From: an uncultured Eggerthellaceae bacterium
GTDB taxonomy: Bacteria > Actinomycetota > Coriobacteriia > Coriobacteriales > Eggerthellaceae
Assembly (NCBI GenBank): GCA_910585565.1
Contig: CAJUFC010000216.1
Coordinates: forward strand, 1-14,453
Length of the DNA: 14,453 nt
Direction of reading: 5' to 3'
Shown: positions 6,318 through 12,850 of the stretch, in pieces
Position numbering within the stretch: position 1 is the stretch's first letter
How the letters are laid out: every line of letters starts with the position of its first letter
Notes under the pieces: model-generated
What the model was told of the DNA's origin: nothing
What the model saw: the letters and a program-made list of their open reading frames with translations, nothing else
The model's database searches: none
Made by a program: the position numbers and the translations under genes

Positions 6318-6363
6318 CCGAAATTGTCGTGCGACGCTATTGATTGTCGCACGACAATTTTGG
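6318..6363. repeat. Large inverted repeat made of two tandem dyad operators
   Basis: Arms 6321-6335 and 6346-6360 are a perfect 15-bp inverted repeat around a 10-base centre. As RNA the stem could extend to 18 bp (6318-6363) through one G-U pair. Each arm is itself a dyad. The right one reads ATTGTCG-CA-CGACAAT (6343-6358, perfect 7-bp arms). The left one reads ATTGTCG-TG-CGACGCT (6323-6338, half imperfect). Their centres are 20 bases apart, about two helical turns. The core TTGTC-N4-GACAA has the 14-bp symmetric layout of CRP/FNR-superfamily sites, but it is not the FNR consensus. No T-run follows, so it is not a terminator. Confidence 0.75.
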
Positions 6364-6369
6364 TATAAC
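6340..6369 (+). promoter_or_regulatory. Probable promoter of the DmsC-A-B operon
   Basis: TTGATT (6340-6345) is 18 bases from TATAAC (6364-6369), with a TGG extended -10 just before it. The -35 box lies in the centre of the inverted repeat and the spacer is the whole right-hand dyad. A bound protein would therefore block the polymerase from this promoter, if this is the one in use. The start would be near 6376. Confidence 0.55.
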
Positions 6370-6429
6370 AGAAGCACAAGGGATATTGGCCATTTCCGAA
6401 GATCGTGAACGTCCGAATATCGGGTCGCC

Positions 6430-6484
6430 ATCTGCTCCGAGAGCTGCAGATAGGTTGACTTTGCGGTGCGGCGACATGTTAGAG
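6430..6484 (+). promoter_or_regulatory. Second dyad with an adjacent weak promoter-like pair
   Basis: ATCTGC (6430-6435) and GCAGAT (6446-6451) are perfect 6-bp arms around 10 bases, directly before TTGACT (6455-6460). An 18-base spacer leads to TTAGAG (6479-6484), which lacks the conserved final T of a -10 box. The dyad centre would be about 50 bases upstream of a start near 6491, an activator-type position. This is a weaker alternative promoter for the operon. Confidence 0.28.
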
Positions 6485-6583
6485 GAGGGCTTCGCCGAAT
6501 CGCATCAAGCGCAGTGCGTGCCGTTGGAGCATGCACGCCGGAAGCGCCGCCGTAGGCTGGCGCGTGATTGAGGAGGCTAACGT

Positions 6584-7357
6584 ATGGGTCTTATCTCTCT
6601 GTATCTGTTTACCTTGCTCGGGGGCTTGGCGGCAGGTACCTATGTGTTCGAAACGTGCTTCTGTCGCAAGCGCGAGGGAAGCCGTCCTTGGCTTGTTCCC
6701 CTCGTCGTTGTGGTGCTGTTCACTGTGGGCCTCGTTGCAGCCATGACGCACATCAGCAGCATTCCGCGAGCAATCGATGTGGTGTTTGCTGGCATGGTCA
6801 ACTTTGGCGCGGGCATGACCCAAGAGGTGCTGGTGGCGGCATGTTTCTTGGTACTGGCGCTGATCGATCTCGTCATCACCTTCGTGCGGAAGGACAGCCC
6901 CTTCGTGCTGCGGGTCATCACTGCCGTGGCGGCGTTGACGTGCATCGTCATGATGGGCTTTGCCTATGTCGAGGTGTTGGGCGTTCCTGCGTGGACTAAC
7001 GCACCGGCCACCATCTTGGCGTTCTTGTGCGGAGACTTGGCTATGGGGCTGGGCCTCTATGCGGTCTTGGGCGGCGCGAGCTTTGCCGAGAACAAGACAT
7101 TGCGCATCGCTGGTCTTGCGGTGAACGCAGCGCTGGCGGTGGCCTTTGTCTTGGAAATCGTTGCGTTCGCGGGTTGTGGCGAGGACGTGGTCACTCAGGT
7201 CATCGGCTTGATCGTGGCCCCGGTGGTCTCGCTGGCTGCCGTGATTCTGGCGCCAAAGATGAAAGGGAACACCGCAGCCATCATCGTGTGCGCGGCTTCC
7301 ATCATTGGCGTTGCCATTGCCCGGTATGGGTTCTATGCCATCTGCACGGTGCTCTAG
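6584..7357 (+). CDS. DMSO reductase-type membrane anchor subunit (DmsC family)
   Basis: The 257-residue product is almost entirely hydrophobic, with about eight helices (near 3-22, 35-54, 80-101, 108-130, 139-161, 173-197, 204-223 and 230-250). DmsC-type subunits anchor the catalytic pair to the outer face of the membrane and pass electrons from menaquinol to the iron-sulfur subunit. The opening SLYLFTLLGGLAAGTYVF and the later ISSIPRAIDVVFAGMVNFG resemble the family's conserved first helix and HxxxPxRA-type loop. The start has a perfect AGGAGG (6571-6576) seven bases upstream. It is the first gene of the operon, before the catalytic subunit, whereas E. coli places dmsC last. The 16 bases to the next start hold only an SD. 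The quinone type and enzyme substrate cannot be read from it. Confidence 0.82.
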   Translation: MGLISLYLFTLLGGLAAGTYVFETCFCRKREGSRPWLVPLVVVVLFTVGLVAAMTHISSIPRAIDVVFAGMVNFGAGMTQEVLVAACFLVLALIDLVITFVRKDSPFVLRVITAVAALTCIVMMGFAYVEVLGVPAWTNAPATILAFLCGDLAMGLGLYAVLGGASFAENKTLRIAGLAVNAALAVAFVLEIVAFAGCGEDVVTQVIGLIVAPVVSLAAVILAPKMKGNTAAIIVCAASIIGVAIARYGFYAICTVL

Positions 7358-7373
7358 AGCGAGGAGGACTATC

Positions 7374-10001
7374 GTGGATATCAAACCAAAGAACATTTCG
7401 CGTCGCACGTTTCTGGGAGCTTCGGCTGCCGTCGCGGCCTGTGCCGTCGCGCTGCCGGCTGCGTCATATGCCGCCGAGGCGAGCCTGGAGAAGGTGGACG
7501 GGCATGTGCTGCCTACCGATCCTGCCAAGGACGGCACGTGGGTGCCTGCGGCCTGCTGGCACAACTGCGGCGGACGCTGCGTGAACAAGGTCATGGTGAA
7601 AGACGGCGCTGTCGTGCGGCAAAAGACTGATGACTCGCACCCTGACTCGTTCGACTATCCCCAGCAGCGCGGCTGCGTGCGCGGCAAGTCGCAGCAACAG
7701 CAGTGCTTCGGGGCCGACCGTATCAAGTACCCCATGAAGCGCAAGAGCTGGTCGCCTGAGAATCCCAACGGCGACAAGCGCGGCCGCGACGAGTGGGAGC
7801 GCATCAGCTGGGATGACGCCATCAAGTATGTGGCCGACCAGTTCAAGACCATCAAGGACAAGTACGGGAACCAGGCGTTTTTGATCGGCAGCTACGGGTC
7901 GCGGTATGCTTTTGCCCCGCTGAACGCCTTCGGCGGCCACACCTCCGTTGCCGATACCACCTCGCACGGCTCCTATCTGCTGAACACCGAGCCCACCATC
8001 GGCATCCCCAAGACCGATGCGGGCGTTGCGAATGACCGCACCGACATGCTGAACGCCGACACCATCGTGTTCCACGCGTCGAACCCTGCGTGGTCAGCGG
8101 CAGGCCTTCCCAGCTACAACTACATCCGCGCCAAGGAAGCAGGCGTGAAGTTCATCACCATCGACCCGATCTACACGGTTTCGGCGCAGGTTCTCGACGC
8201 GCATTGGATTCCCATTCGCACCGGCACGGACACGGCGTTCATGCTGGGCGTGGCCTCTGAGATGCTGCGCTTGGACAAAGAAGAGGGCAATATCGTCGAC
8301 TGGGACTTCCTTGACAAGTATACGGTGGGTTTCGACGCCGACCATAAGCCGGCTGACTTGCGTGATGACGTCAATTTCTCAGACTATCTTGCGGGCAAGT
8401 ACGACAACGAGCCCAAGACGGCGGCGTGGGCCTCGAAGATCTGCGGCGTGCCGGCTGACGAAATCACGTACTTTGCGCGCGAGATCGGCAAGCAGAACAA
8501 CGTGTGGATGCTGCACAACTTCGCTGCCGCTCGCTGCAACGGTTCTGAGAACGTGCCCCAGCTGTTCATGACGCTGGGCGCCATGGGCGGTCACTTCGGC
8601 AAGCCGGGCAACTGCACCGCCAACAACTATCACGCCAATGCGGGCAATGGCGGCCCGGCCTTGGTGAAGGCGGGCAAGACCGGCCTTCCCACCGTGCCGA
8701 ACCCCATCACGGGCGTCATCCCGGGACCGCAGGCGTGGGAGGCATGCTTTACGGGCAAGTACCGCAACATAGGCGACTGGTATACGGGTGCCGGTTCCCA
8801 GGCGGGCGTGGACGAGGAGTGCGACATCCACTGCATCGTTCATGACGAGAACGCCTATCTGCAGACGGGCCCCAACATGAAGCGCGGTATCGAGGCGCAT
8901 CGCAAGATGGACTTCGTCTTGTCGAAGGCCCAGTTCCTCAACACGCAGGCCCTGTACTCCGACATCGTGCTGCCGGTCACGACGAAGTGGGAGGTGCCGG
9001 GTGGCCTGGATGCATCGAATCGCGAGTTCTTGTACTGCTACTCCAAGGTGACCGATCCGCTGTACGAGGCGAAGACCGATGCCGAGATCAACTCGCTCAT
9101 CCTGGACGCGCTGGGCCTGGATTCGTCGAAGGTGTATCCCTTCAGCGAGAAGCAGGCATTCTTTAACCAGATCGCGGGCACCACGGTGGTGAAGGAGGAT
9201 AGCGCCACGGAGTACGAGCCGTTGGTCGCCATCACTGAGCAGGACATCAAGGACTGGGGCGTCGAGGGCACGCCGCAAGAGGGACGCATCAGCCTGAAGG
9301 AGTTCGTCGGCAACGGCGGGTACCAGGTAGAGCGCAAGCTAGGCGACCGCTTCAGCTCGTATCTTGGCTACGCCTCCTTCATCAGTGACCCGGTGGCCAA
9401 CCCGCTGAAGACCCCGAGCGGCAAGTTCGAGATCACCTCTCAGTCTAAGGCGGACCTGTTCAACAGCGTTGGCCTGATCGACCATGAGTACCAGCCCTAT
9501 CCTGAGTACATCGTGCCAGGTATTGGGTATGAGACCACCTTCAAAGACGGCGATATCGACGGCGAGAAGGGCGACTATCCCTACCTGATGTTCAACCCGC
9601 ACTATTTCCGTCGCTCTCATACGGTGTTCGACAACTGTCCGTGGATGCGCGAGGCGTGGCCGAACCCGGTGTTCCTCAACGTTGACGATGCCGAGGAGAA
9701 GGGCATCGCTGATGGCGACACCGTGCGCGTCTGGACGAAGTATGGCGAAGGCCTGCGCAAGGCGTGCCTGATGGAGAGCCTGCGGCCGGGTGAAGTGGGC
9801 ATACCCCATGGCTCTTGGGTGAACGTGGACGACAAGACGGGCATCGACCATGGTGGCGCCGACAACTTCCTGATCGGAAACGATATCTCTGGCGGCGGCG
9901 TGACCAGCTACAACAACAATAACTGCAACTTTGAGAAATACAACGGGCAGGCATTGGAGAACGACTGCGACATGCCTCCGCGTATCGTCGAGCTGGCCTA
10001 G
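7374..10001 (+). CDS. DMSO reductase-family molybdopterin oxidoreductase, catalytic subunit with Tat signal
   Basis: This 875-residue protein starts at GTG 7374, which has GAGGAGGA (7361-7368) just upstream. A longer in-frame reading from 7305 would overlap the anchor gene and bury the signal peptide. Residues 8-34 are a twin-arginine signal (SRRTFLG, then a hydrophobic stretch ending near SYA-AE), so it is exported folded. A 4Fe-4S site follows: Cys 61, 65 and 69 (CWHNCGGRC) and Cys 101 (RGCVRGKS), then DRIKYPMKR, as in DmsA. The molybdenum ligand is probably a serine in the ADTTSHGSY segment, Ser197 by recalled alignment to E. coli DmsA. The C-terminal cofactor-binding domain includes NVDDAEEKGIADGDTVRVW. 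An odd QQQQC run (107-111) replaces the usual basic residues. The fold is secure, but the substrate (sulfoxide, N-oxide, catechol or other) is unknown. Confidence 0.93.
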   Translation: MDIKPKNISRRTFLGASAAVAACAVALPAASYAAEASLEKVDGHVLPTDPAKDGTWVPAACWHNCGGRCVNKVMVKDGAVVRQKTDDSHPDSFDYPQQRGCVRGKSQQQQCFGADRIKYPMKRKSWSPENPNGDKRGRDEWERISWDDAIKYVADQFKTIKDKYGNQAFLIGSYGSRYAFAPLNAFGGHTSVADTTSHGSYLLNTEPTIGIPKTDAGVANDRTDMLNADTIVFHASNPAWSAAGLPSYNYIRAKEAGVKFITIDPIYTVSAQVLDAHWIPIRTGTDTAFMLGVASEMLRLDKEEGNIVDWDFLDKYTVGFDADHKPADLRDDVNFSDYLAGKYDNEPKTAAWASKICGVPADEITYFAREIGKQNNVWMLHNFAAARCNGSENVPQLFMTLGAMGGHFGKPGNCTANNYHANAGNGGPALVKAGKTGLPTVPNPITGVIPGPQAWEACFTGKYRNIGDWYTGAGSQAGVDEECDIHCIVHDENAYLQTGPNMKRGIEAHRKMDFVLSKAQFLNTQALYSDIVLPVTTKWEVPGGLDASNREFLYCYSKVTDPLYEAKTDAEINSLILDALGLDSSKVYPFSEKQAFFNQIAGTTVVKEDSATEYEPLVAITEQDIKDWGVEGTPQEGRISLKEFVGNGGYQVERKLGDRFSSYLGYASFISDPVANPLKTPSGKFEITSQSKADLFNSVGLIDHEYQPYPEYIVPGIGYETTFKDGDIDGEKGDYPYLMFNPHYFRRSHTVFDNCPWMREAWPNPVFLNVDDAEEKGIADGDTVRVWTKYGEGLRKACLMESLRPGEVGIPHGSWVNVDDKTGIDHGGADNFLIGNDISGGGVTSYNNNNCNFEKYNGQALENDCDMPPRIVELA

Positions 10002-10016
10002 GCAGGAGGATGAATC

Positions 10017-10595
10017 ATGGCTGTTGGGTTCTATGTAGATATGACGCGCTGCATCGGTTGCCGCGCGTGCCAGGTGGCTTGCAAGGGCAAGAACCGCTTG
10101 GAGGTAGGCACGGTCTATCGCGAGGCCCATACCTATACGGTGGGCAAGTATCCCGACGTTGACGGCTACAGCTATACGTTTGGCTGCAACCATTGCGAGG
10201 ATGCGGTGTGCCTGAACAACTGCCCGGTCGGCGCCATCTACCGCGCTGCTGATGGCACCGTCATCCAAGACCCTGATACCTGCATCGGCTGCCGCATGTG
10301 CGTCATGTCGTGTCCGTACGGACAGCCGAAATACGACGAGGCCAAAGGCGTTTCGGGCAAGTGCGACGGCTGCTATGGCCTGCGCAAGGACGGCAGCGAC
10401 CCTGCGTGCGTGGCTGGCTGCCCCAACCGGGCGCTGGACTTTGGCGATTTGGACGAGCTGCGCGAGAAGCACGGGCCTGACCTGGACAACGGCAGCATCG
10501 CGGTGCTGCCTTCCCCTGACCACACGCATCCAAGTCTGCTGATCAAGGCGAAAGAGGCTGCCTTTGAGAAGGGTCCGCGGCGGGTGAACTGGTAG
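10017..10595 (+). CDS. DmsB-type 4Fe-4S electron transfer subunit
   Basis: The 192-residue ferredoxin-like protein has sixteen cysteines in four clusters: Cys 12-15-18-22 (CIGCRACQVAC), 57-60-65-69, 89-92-95-99 (CIGCRMCVMSC) and 116-119-131-135. This is the full DmsB/NrfC/PhsB layout for four 4Fe-4S clusters that wire the membrane anchor to the molybdenum subunit. It has no signal of its own, so it would be exported in complex with the Tat-bearing catalytic subunit. The start has GGAGGA (10005-10010) six bases upstream, and only 15 bases separate it from the catalytic gene. A terminator follows 17 bases after its stop, which makes it the last gene of the first transcription unit. Confidence 0.93.
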   Translation: MAVGFYVDMTRCIGCRACQVACKGKNRLEVGTVYREAHTYTVGKYPDVDGYSYTFGCNHCEDAVCLNNCPVGAIYRAADGTVIQDPDTCIGCRMCVMSCPYGQPKYDEAKGVSGKCDGCYGLRKDGSDPACVAGCPNRALDFGDLDELREKHGPDLDNGSIAVLPSPDHTHPSLLIKAKEAAFEKGPRRVNW

Positions 10596-10612
10596 AGTAG
10601 AACATCAAGCTG

Positions 10613-10642
10613 AGGGGCAGCTCTTTGGGGCTGCCCCTTTTT
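10613..10642 (+). terminator. Intrinsic terminator after the DmsB-type gene
   Basis: A perfect 9-bp GC-rich stem (10613-10621 with 10630-10638) and an 8-base loop are followed by TTTTT (10638-10642). It sits between the structural genes and the TorD gene, whose ATG is only 19 bases downstream. Full termination here would require a promoter for torD inside the DmsB gene. Otherwise partial read-through supplies the chaperone. Confidence 0.87.
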
Positions 10643-10661
10643 AGTTGGAAGGACGAACGGC

Positions 10662-11417
10662 ATGATCAGTCGCGAACGCGCGGAAGCTGTTGGGTTGACC
10701 TTGGCGCACCGTGCCTATCTGTATGGCGTGTTTCATCTCGTCTTTGGGAGCGAGCCGCTGCCGCAGACGCTGCAAAGCATCTTCAGCGAGCCGACGCGGG
10801 AGGCATGGGGCCATGTTTGCGAGCTGCTCGAGAGCGAAGAGCTTGCTTCGGTCGCAGGGCGGCCCTCGGTGGCGGCTGACTGCACGCTGAGCCAGTGTGC
10901 GGCGCAGGTGGGCGAGCGTGTGAGTACGGCCACCAAGCAAGCGGACGACCCTGCGTTCGCCCAGCAGATGGCTGTGTGCTATGCGCGGCTGTTCCAGATG
11001 CCTGGCCCTGACTATGTGCATCCGTGGGAGTCGCCCTATGTGGGCAAGGAGTCCATGACTTTCCAGGAAAGCACCTTGGACGTGCGGCGTTTTTACCACG
11101 ATGCTGGCTTTCGGCTGGCTGCCGAGAAGCGGTTCCCGGATGACCACATCGGGGCCATGATGGATTACCTGGGGCGTCAGTCGATGGCCGCCTATGATGC
11201 CTTTGCCGATGGCGACGATGCGCGGGCATCGTCGCTGCTTGCCGTGCAGCGAGAGTTCTTGCAAGCGCATGTGCTCACCTGGGCGGACGCCTTTGCTGCC
11301 AAGGTGGCTGAGAGCGACCCAGAGGGGCTGTATGCGGTCCTTGCTGCTGCCTTGGATGCGTTCGTGCGGGTCGATGAGGCGTGGTTGGGTCTGGTCGTCG
11401 AGGAGCTGCGTCAGTGA
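10662..11417 (+). CDS. TorD/DmsD-family molybdoenzyme maturation chaperone
   Basis: TorD-family proteins bind the Tat signal and the apo-form of a DMSO reductase-type subunit in the cytoplasm, help cofactor insertion and prevent early export. The 251-residue, mostly helical product carries the family hallmark: YARLFQMPGPDYVHPWESPY (residues about 107-126), then the FPDDHIGAMMDYL block (about 164-176), matching the conserved (L/M)xxDHIxxxL motif. A FLQAHVLTWADAFAAKV segment follows. The start has GGAAGGA about nine bases before the ATG. It lies directly downstream of the oxidoreductase operon, so that catalytic subunit is its likely client. Length is slightly above the usual 200-230. Confidence 0.88.
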   Translation: MISRERAEAVGLTLAHRAYLYGVFHLVFGSEPLPQTLQSIFSEPTREAWGHVCELLESEELASVAGRPSVAADCTLSQCAAQVGERVSTATKQADDPAFAQQMAVCYARLFQMPGPDYVHPWESPYVGKESMTFQESTLDVRRFYHDAGFRLAAEKRFPDDHIGAMMDYLGRQSMAAYDAFADGDDARASSLLAVQREFLQAHVLTWADAFAAKVAESDPEGLYAVLAAALDAFVRVDEAWLGLVVEELRQ

Positions 11418-11456
11418 CGGATGCGCGAATCGCGTCGCAGGTGCGCGGACGAAAGG

Positions 11457-11470
11457 TATGATGGCTGATG
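11457..11470 (+). promoter_or_regulatory. Candidate -10 element for a leaderless radical SAM transcript
   Basis: TATGAT (11457-11462) is five bases before the ATG at 11468, the same arrangement as at tcdA. The -35 region (about 11434-11439, GTCGCA) is weak. A GAAAGG SD (11451-11456) offers the ordinary alternative with an 11-base spacing. Confidence 0.3.
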
Positions 11471-12844
11471 GAGATGCGCGAGTATGCTCAAGCGTTTGAC
11501 GAGGTGGAGCGTGACTTCGAGGCAGCGGTCGAGACGTGGGGCTTGCCCTTTGAGGAGCGCGAGGGCTCTCCGCGCTCAGAGCGCGTGCGTGTGTCTCGGG
11601 GCTGTGGGTGCCGATGCGAGAACGGATGCGCATCGTTGGTCAGCGGATGGATGTCGCCTGCCTGCCTTGCGTGTCGCACGGGGCACGAGACGGCCACGTT
11701 CTATGTCGATCTGCGCTGCACCAGGCACTGCTATTTCTGCTTCAATCCCAATCAGGATTGCTATGAGCACTTCTTGCATCACCAGCGCGACATAACGTCT
11801 GAGCTGGAAGAGGCGCACCGGGCGCGTGCCCGGTTCCAGTGCATTGCCGTTACGGGAGGCGAGCCTATGCTGCACCGCGACGAGGTGCTGCGCTTTCTCG
11901 CGCGTGCGAACGAGCTGTATCCAGGCGTGCACACGAGGCTATACACGAGCGGCGACCGTTTGGACGAAGCTCTCTTGCGCCAGTTGGCTCATGCGGGGCT
12001 GACAGAGATCCGCTTTAGCGTGAAGCCGCCTGATGCGGACGCAGGCGCGGAGGCGCGTGCGGGGGCCGCTGGCGCGGGGACGGGCGCGAGGTCGGAATCG
12101 CCCGGCATGGCATTGCCTGAGGACGCCTTCGATGACCCGGTGTGGGAGCGCATCGAGGCGGCTGTGGGCGTCATTCCCGATGTCGTCATCGAGCTGCCGG
12201 TGATTCCCGGCACGCTTGAGTGGATGAAGCGGCTCATGCGTCGCGCCGACGCGCTTGGGGTGCGTGGGATAAACTTGCTGGAGTTCTGCTTTCCGCTGCA
12301 TAATGCGGAGGAGTTCGCGCGTCGCGGGTTCCGCCTGCGCAAGCATCCGTACCGCTACCTATATGACTACTGGTATGGCGGAGGCATTCCCGTGGCGGGA
12401 AGCGAGGCCGAGGCCTTGGCTCTGATGGAGTTCGCTTGTGAGGTCGGGTTGGGGATGGGCGTGCATTATTGCAGCTCGGACAACAAGAACACCGGGCAGA
12501 TCTACCAGCAAAACAGCTCGCCGGAGGCCGTTGCCTTCGTGCGGCGGGATTGTCCGTGGATGGCCGCTGATCCAGAGGAGCGCTTCTTGAAGTGCGCCAA
12601 GGCCTTTGGGGCAGATGCTGCTGTCGTGCGCGATTGGCTGCGCGAGGCGGCCCTGGGGCCGTGGGGCTTTGACGAAGACGTGCCGTGCGTGTCGTTCCCG
12701 GTGGCTCTTGCAAGCGAGGCTGGGCGTGCTGTCCCTACGGCGCAGCTGGCAGAAAGCGTTGCCGTTGTCGAGCGGCGGGACGATGGCGCGCCGTACCTTC
12801 GCGAAGTGGCGATTCGGGCATTGTCTGGCGAGCCGCAGGAGTGA
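11468..12844 (+). CDS. Radical SAM protein with additional N-terminal cysteine cluster, function unknown
   Basis: The 458-residue protein has the radical SAM cluster motif CTRHCYFC (Cys 84, 88, 91) and the SAM-binding GGEP (130-133). It should therefore generate a 5'-deoxyadenosyl radical. Before the core lie six more cysteines: 46, 48, 50, 54, 66 and 69, with GWMSPACLACRTG at 60-72. They could hold an extra cluster or zinc. Residues about 188-212 are an Ala/Gly-rich low-complexity linker. Further cysteines near 274, 337, 361 and 376 (FCFPLHN, HYCSSDNKN, RDCPW, LKCAK) may bind an auxiliary cluster or substrate. I do not recognise the subfamily; pyruvate formate-lyase activase and MoaA are possible distant relatives but lack this N-terminus. 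It lies between a TorD chaperone and an NrfD anchor, so a role in maturing or modifying the respiratory enzyme or its cofactor is plausible. Confidence 0.85.
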   Translation: MEMREYAQAFDEVERDFEAAVETWGLPFEEREGSPRSERVRVSRGCGCRCENGCASLVSGWMSPACLACRTGHETATFYVDLRCTRHCYFCFNPNQDCYEHFLHHQRDITSELEEAHRARARFQCIAVTGGEPMLHRDEVLRFLARANELYPGVHTRLYTSGDRLDEALLRQLAHAGLTEIRFSVKPPDADAGAEARAGAAGAGTGARSESPGMALPEDAFDDPVWERIEAAVGVIPDVVIELPVIPGTLEWMKRLMRRADALGVRGINLLEFCFPLHNAEEFARRGFRLRKHPYRYLYDYWYGGGIPVAGSEAEALALMEFACEVGLGMGVHYCSSDNKNTGQIYQQNSSPEAVAFVRRDCPWMAADPEERFLKCAKAFGADAAVVRDWLREAALGPWGFDEDVPCVSFPVALASEAGRAVPTAQLAESVAVVERRDDGAPYLREVAIRALSGEPQE

Positions 12845-12850
12845 TGCGCG

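Larger units (their letters stand above)
6069..6583. other. 515-base divergent intergenic region, regulatory, no convincing gene
   Basis: It separates the baeRF gene (minus) from the oxidoreductase operon (plus). ORFs in it lack SD sites and recognisable sequence on both strands. Around 6287-6315 the base composition turns AT-rich, with TAAAAT (6299-6304) and an ATCCT/AGGAT pair (6294-6298, 6309-6313). It then carries a large tandem dyad (6318-6363), a promoter-like pair (6340-6369), a second dyad (6430-6451) and a TTGACT box (6455-6460). If the first promoter is used, the leader before 6584 is about 205 bases. Confidence 0.6.

Noticed and set aside
6321..6360. Inverted repeat considered as a terminator of an upstream gene
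   Set aside because: No T-run follows on either strand and no gene points into it; the internal dyads and overlapping promoter boxes fit an operator better.
6321..6360. Canonical FNR or Rex box
   Set aside because: The half-site TTGTC differs from FNR TTGAT, and the 2-base centre and sequence do not match Rex TTGTGAA-N4-TTCACAA. Only the CRP/FNR spacing is similar.
6165..6571. Open frames on both strands in the divergent intergenic region (6165-6536 minus, 6344-6571 plus)
   Set aside because: They lack SD sites and show no recognisable domain or biased composition. The plus frame starts inside the operator dyad. They look like chance frames in GC-rich DNA.
7305..7373. Longer start for the molybdopterin subunit at 7305
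   Set aside because: It would overlap the anchor gene by 53 bases and put 23 residues before the Tat signal. GTG 7374 has a strong SD and places the twin arginines at residues 10-11.
9339..10529. 396-codon open frame antisense to the DmsA/DmsB genes
   Set aside because: The plus strand encodes clear cysteine motifs and cofactor domains here; the antisense translation has no recognisable features.
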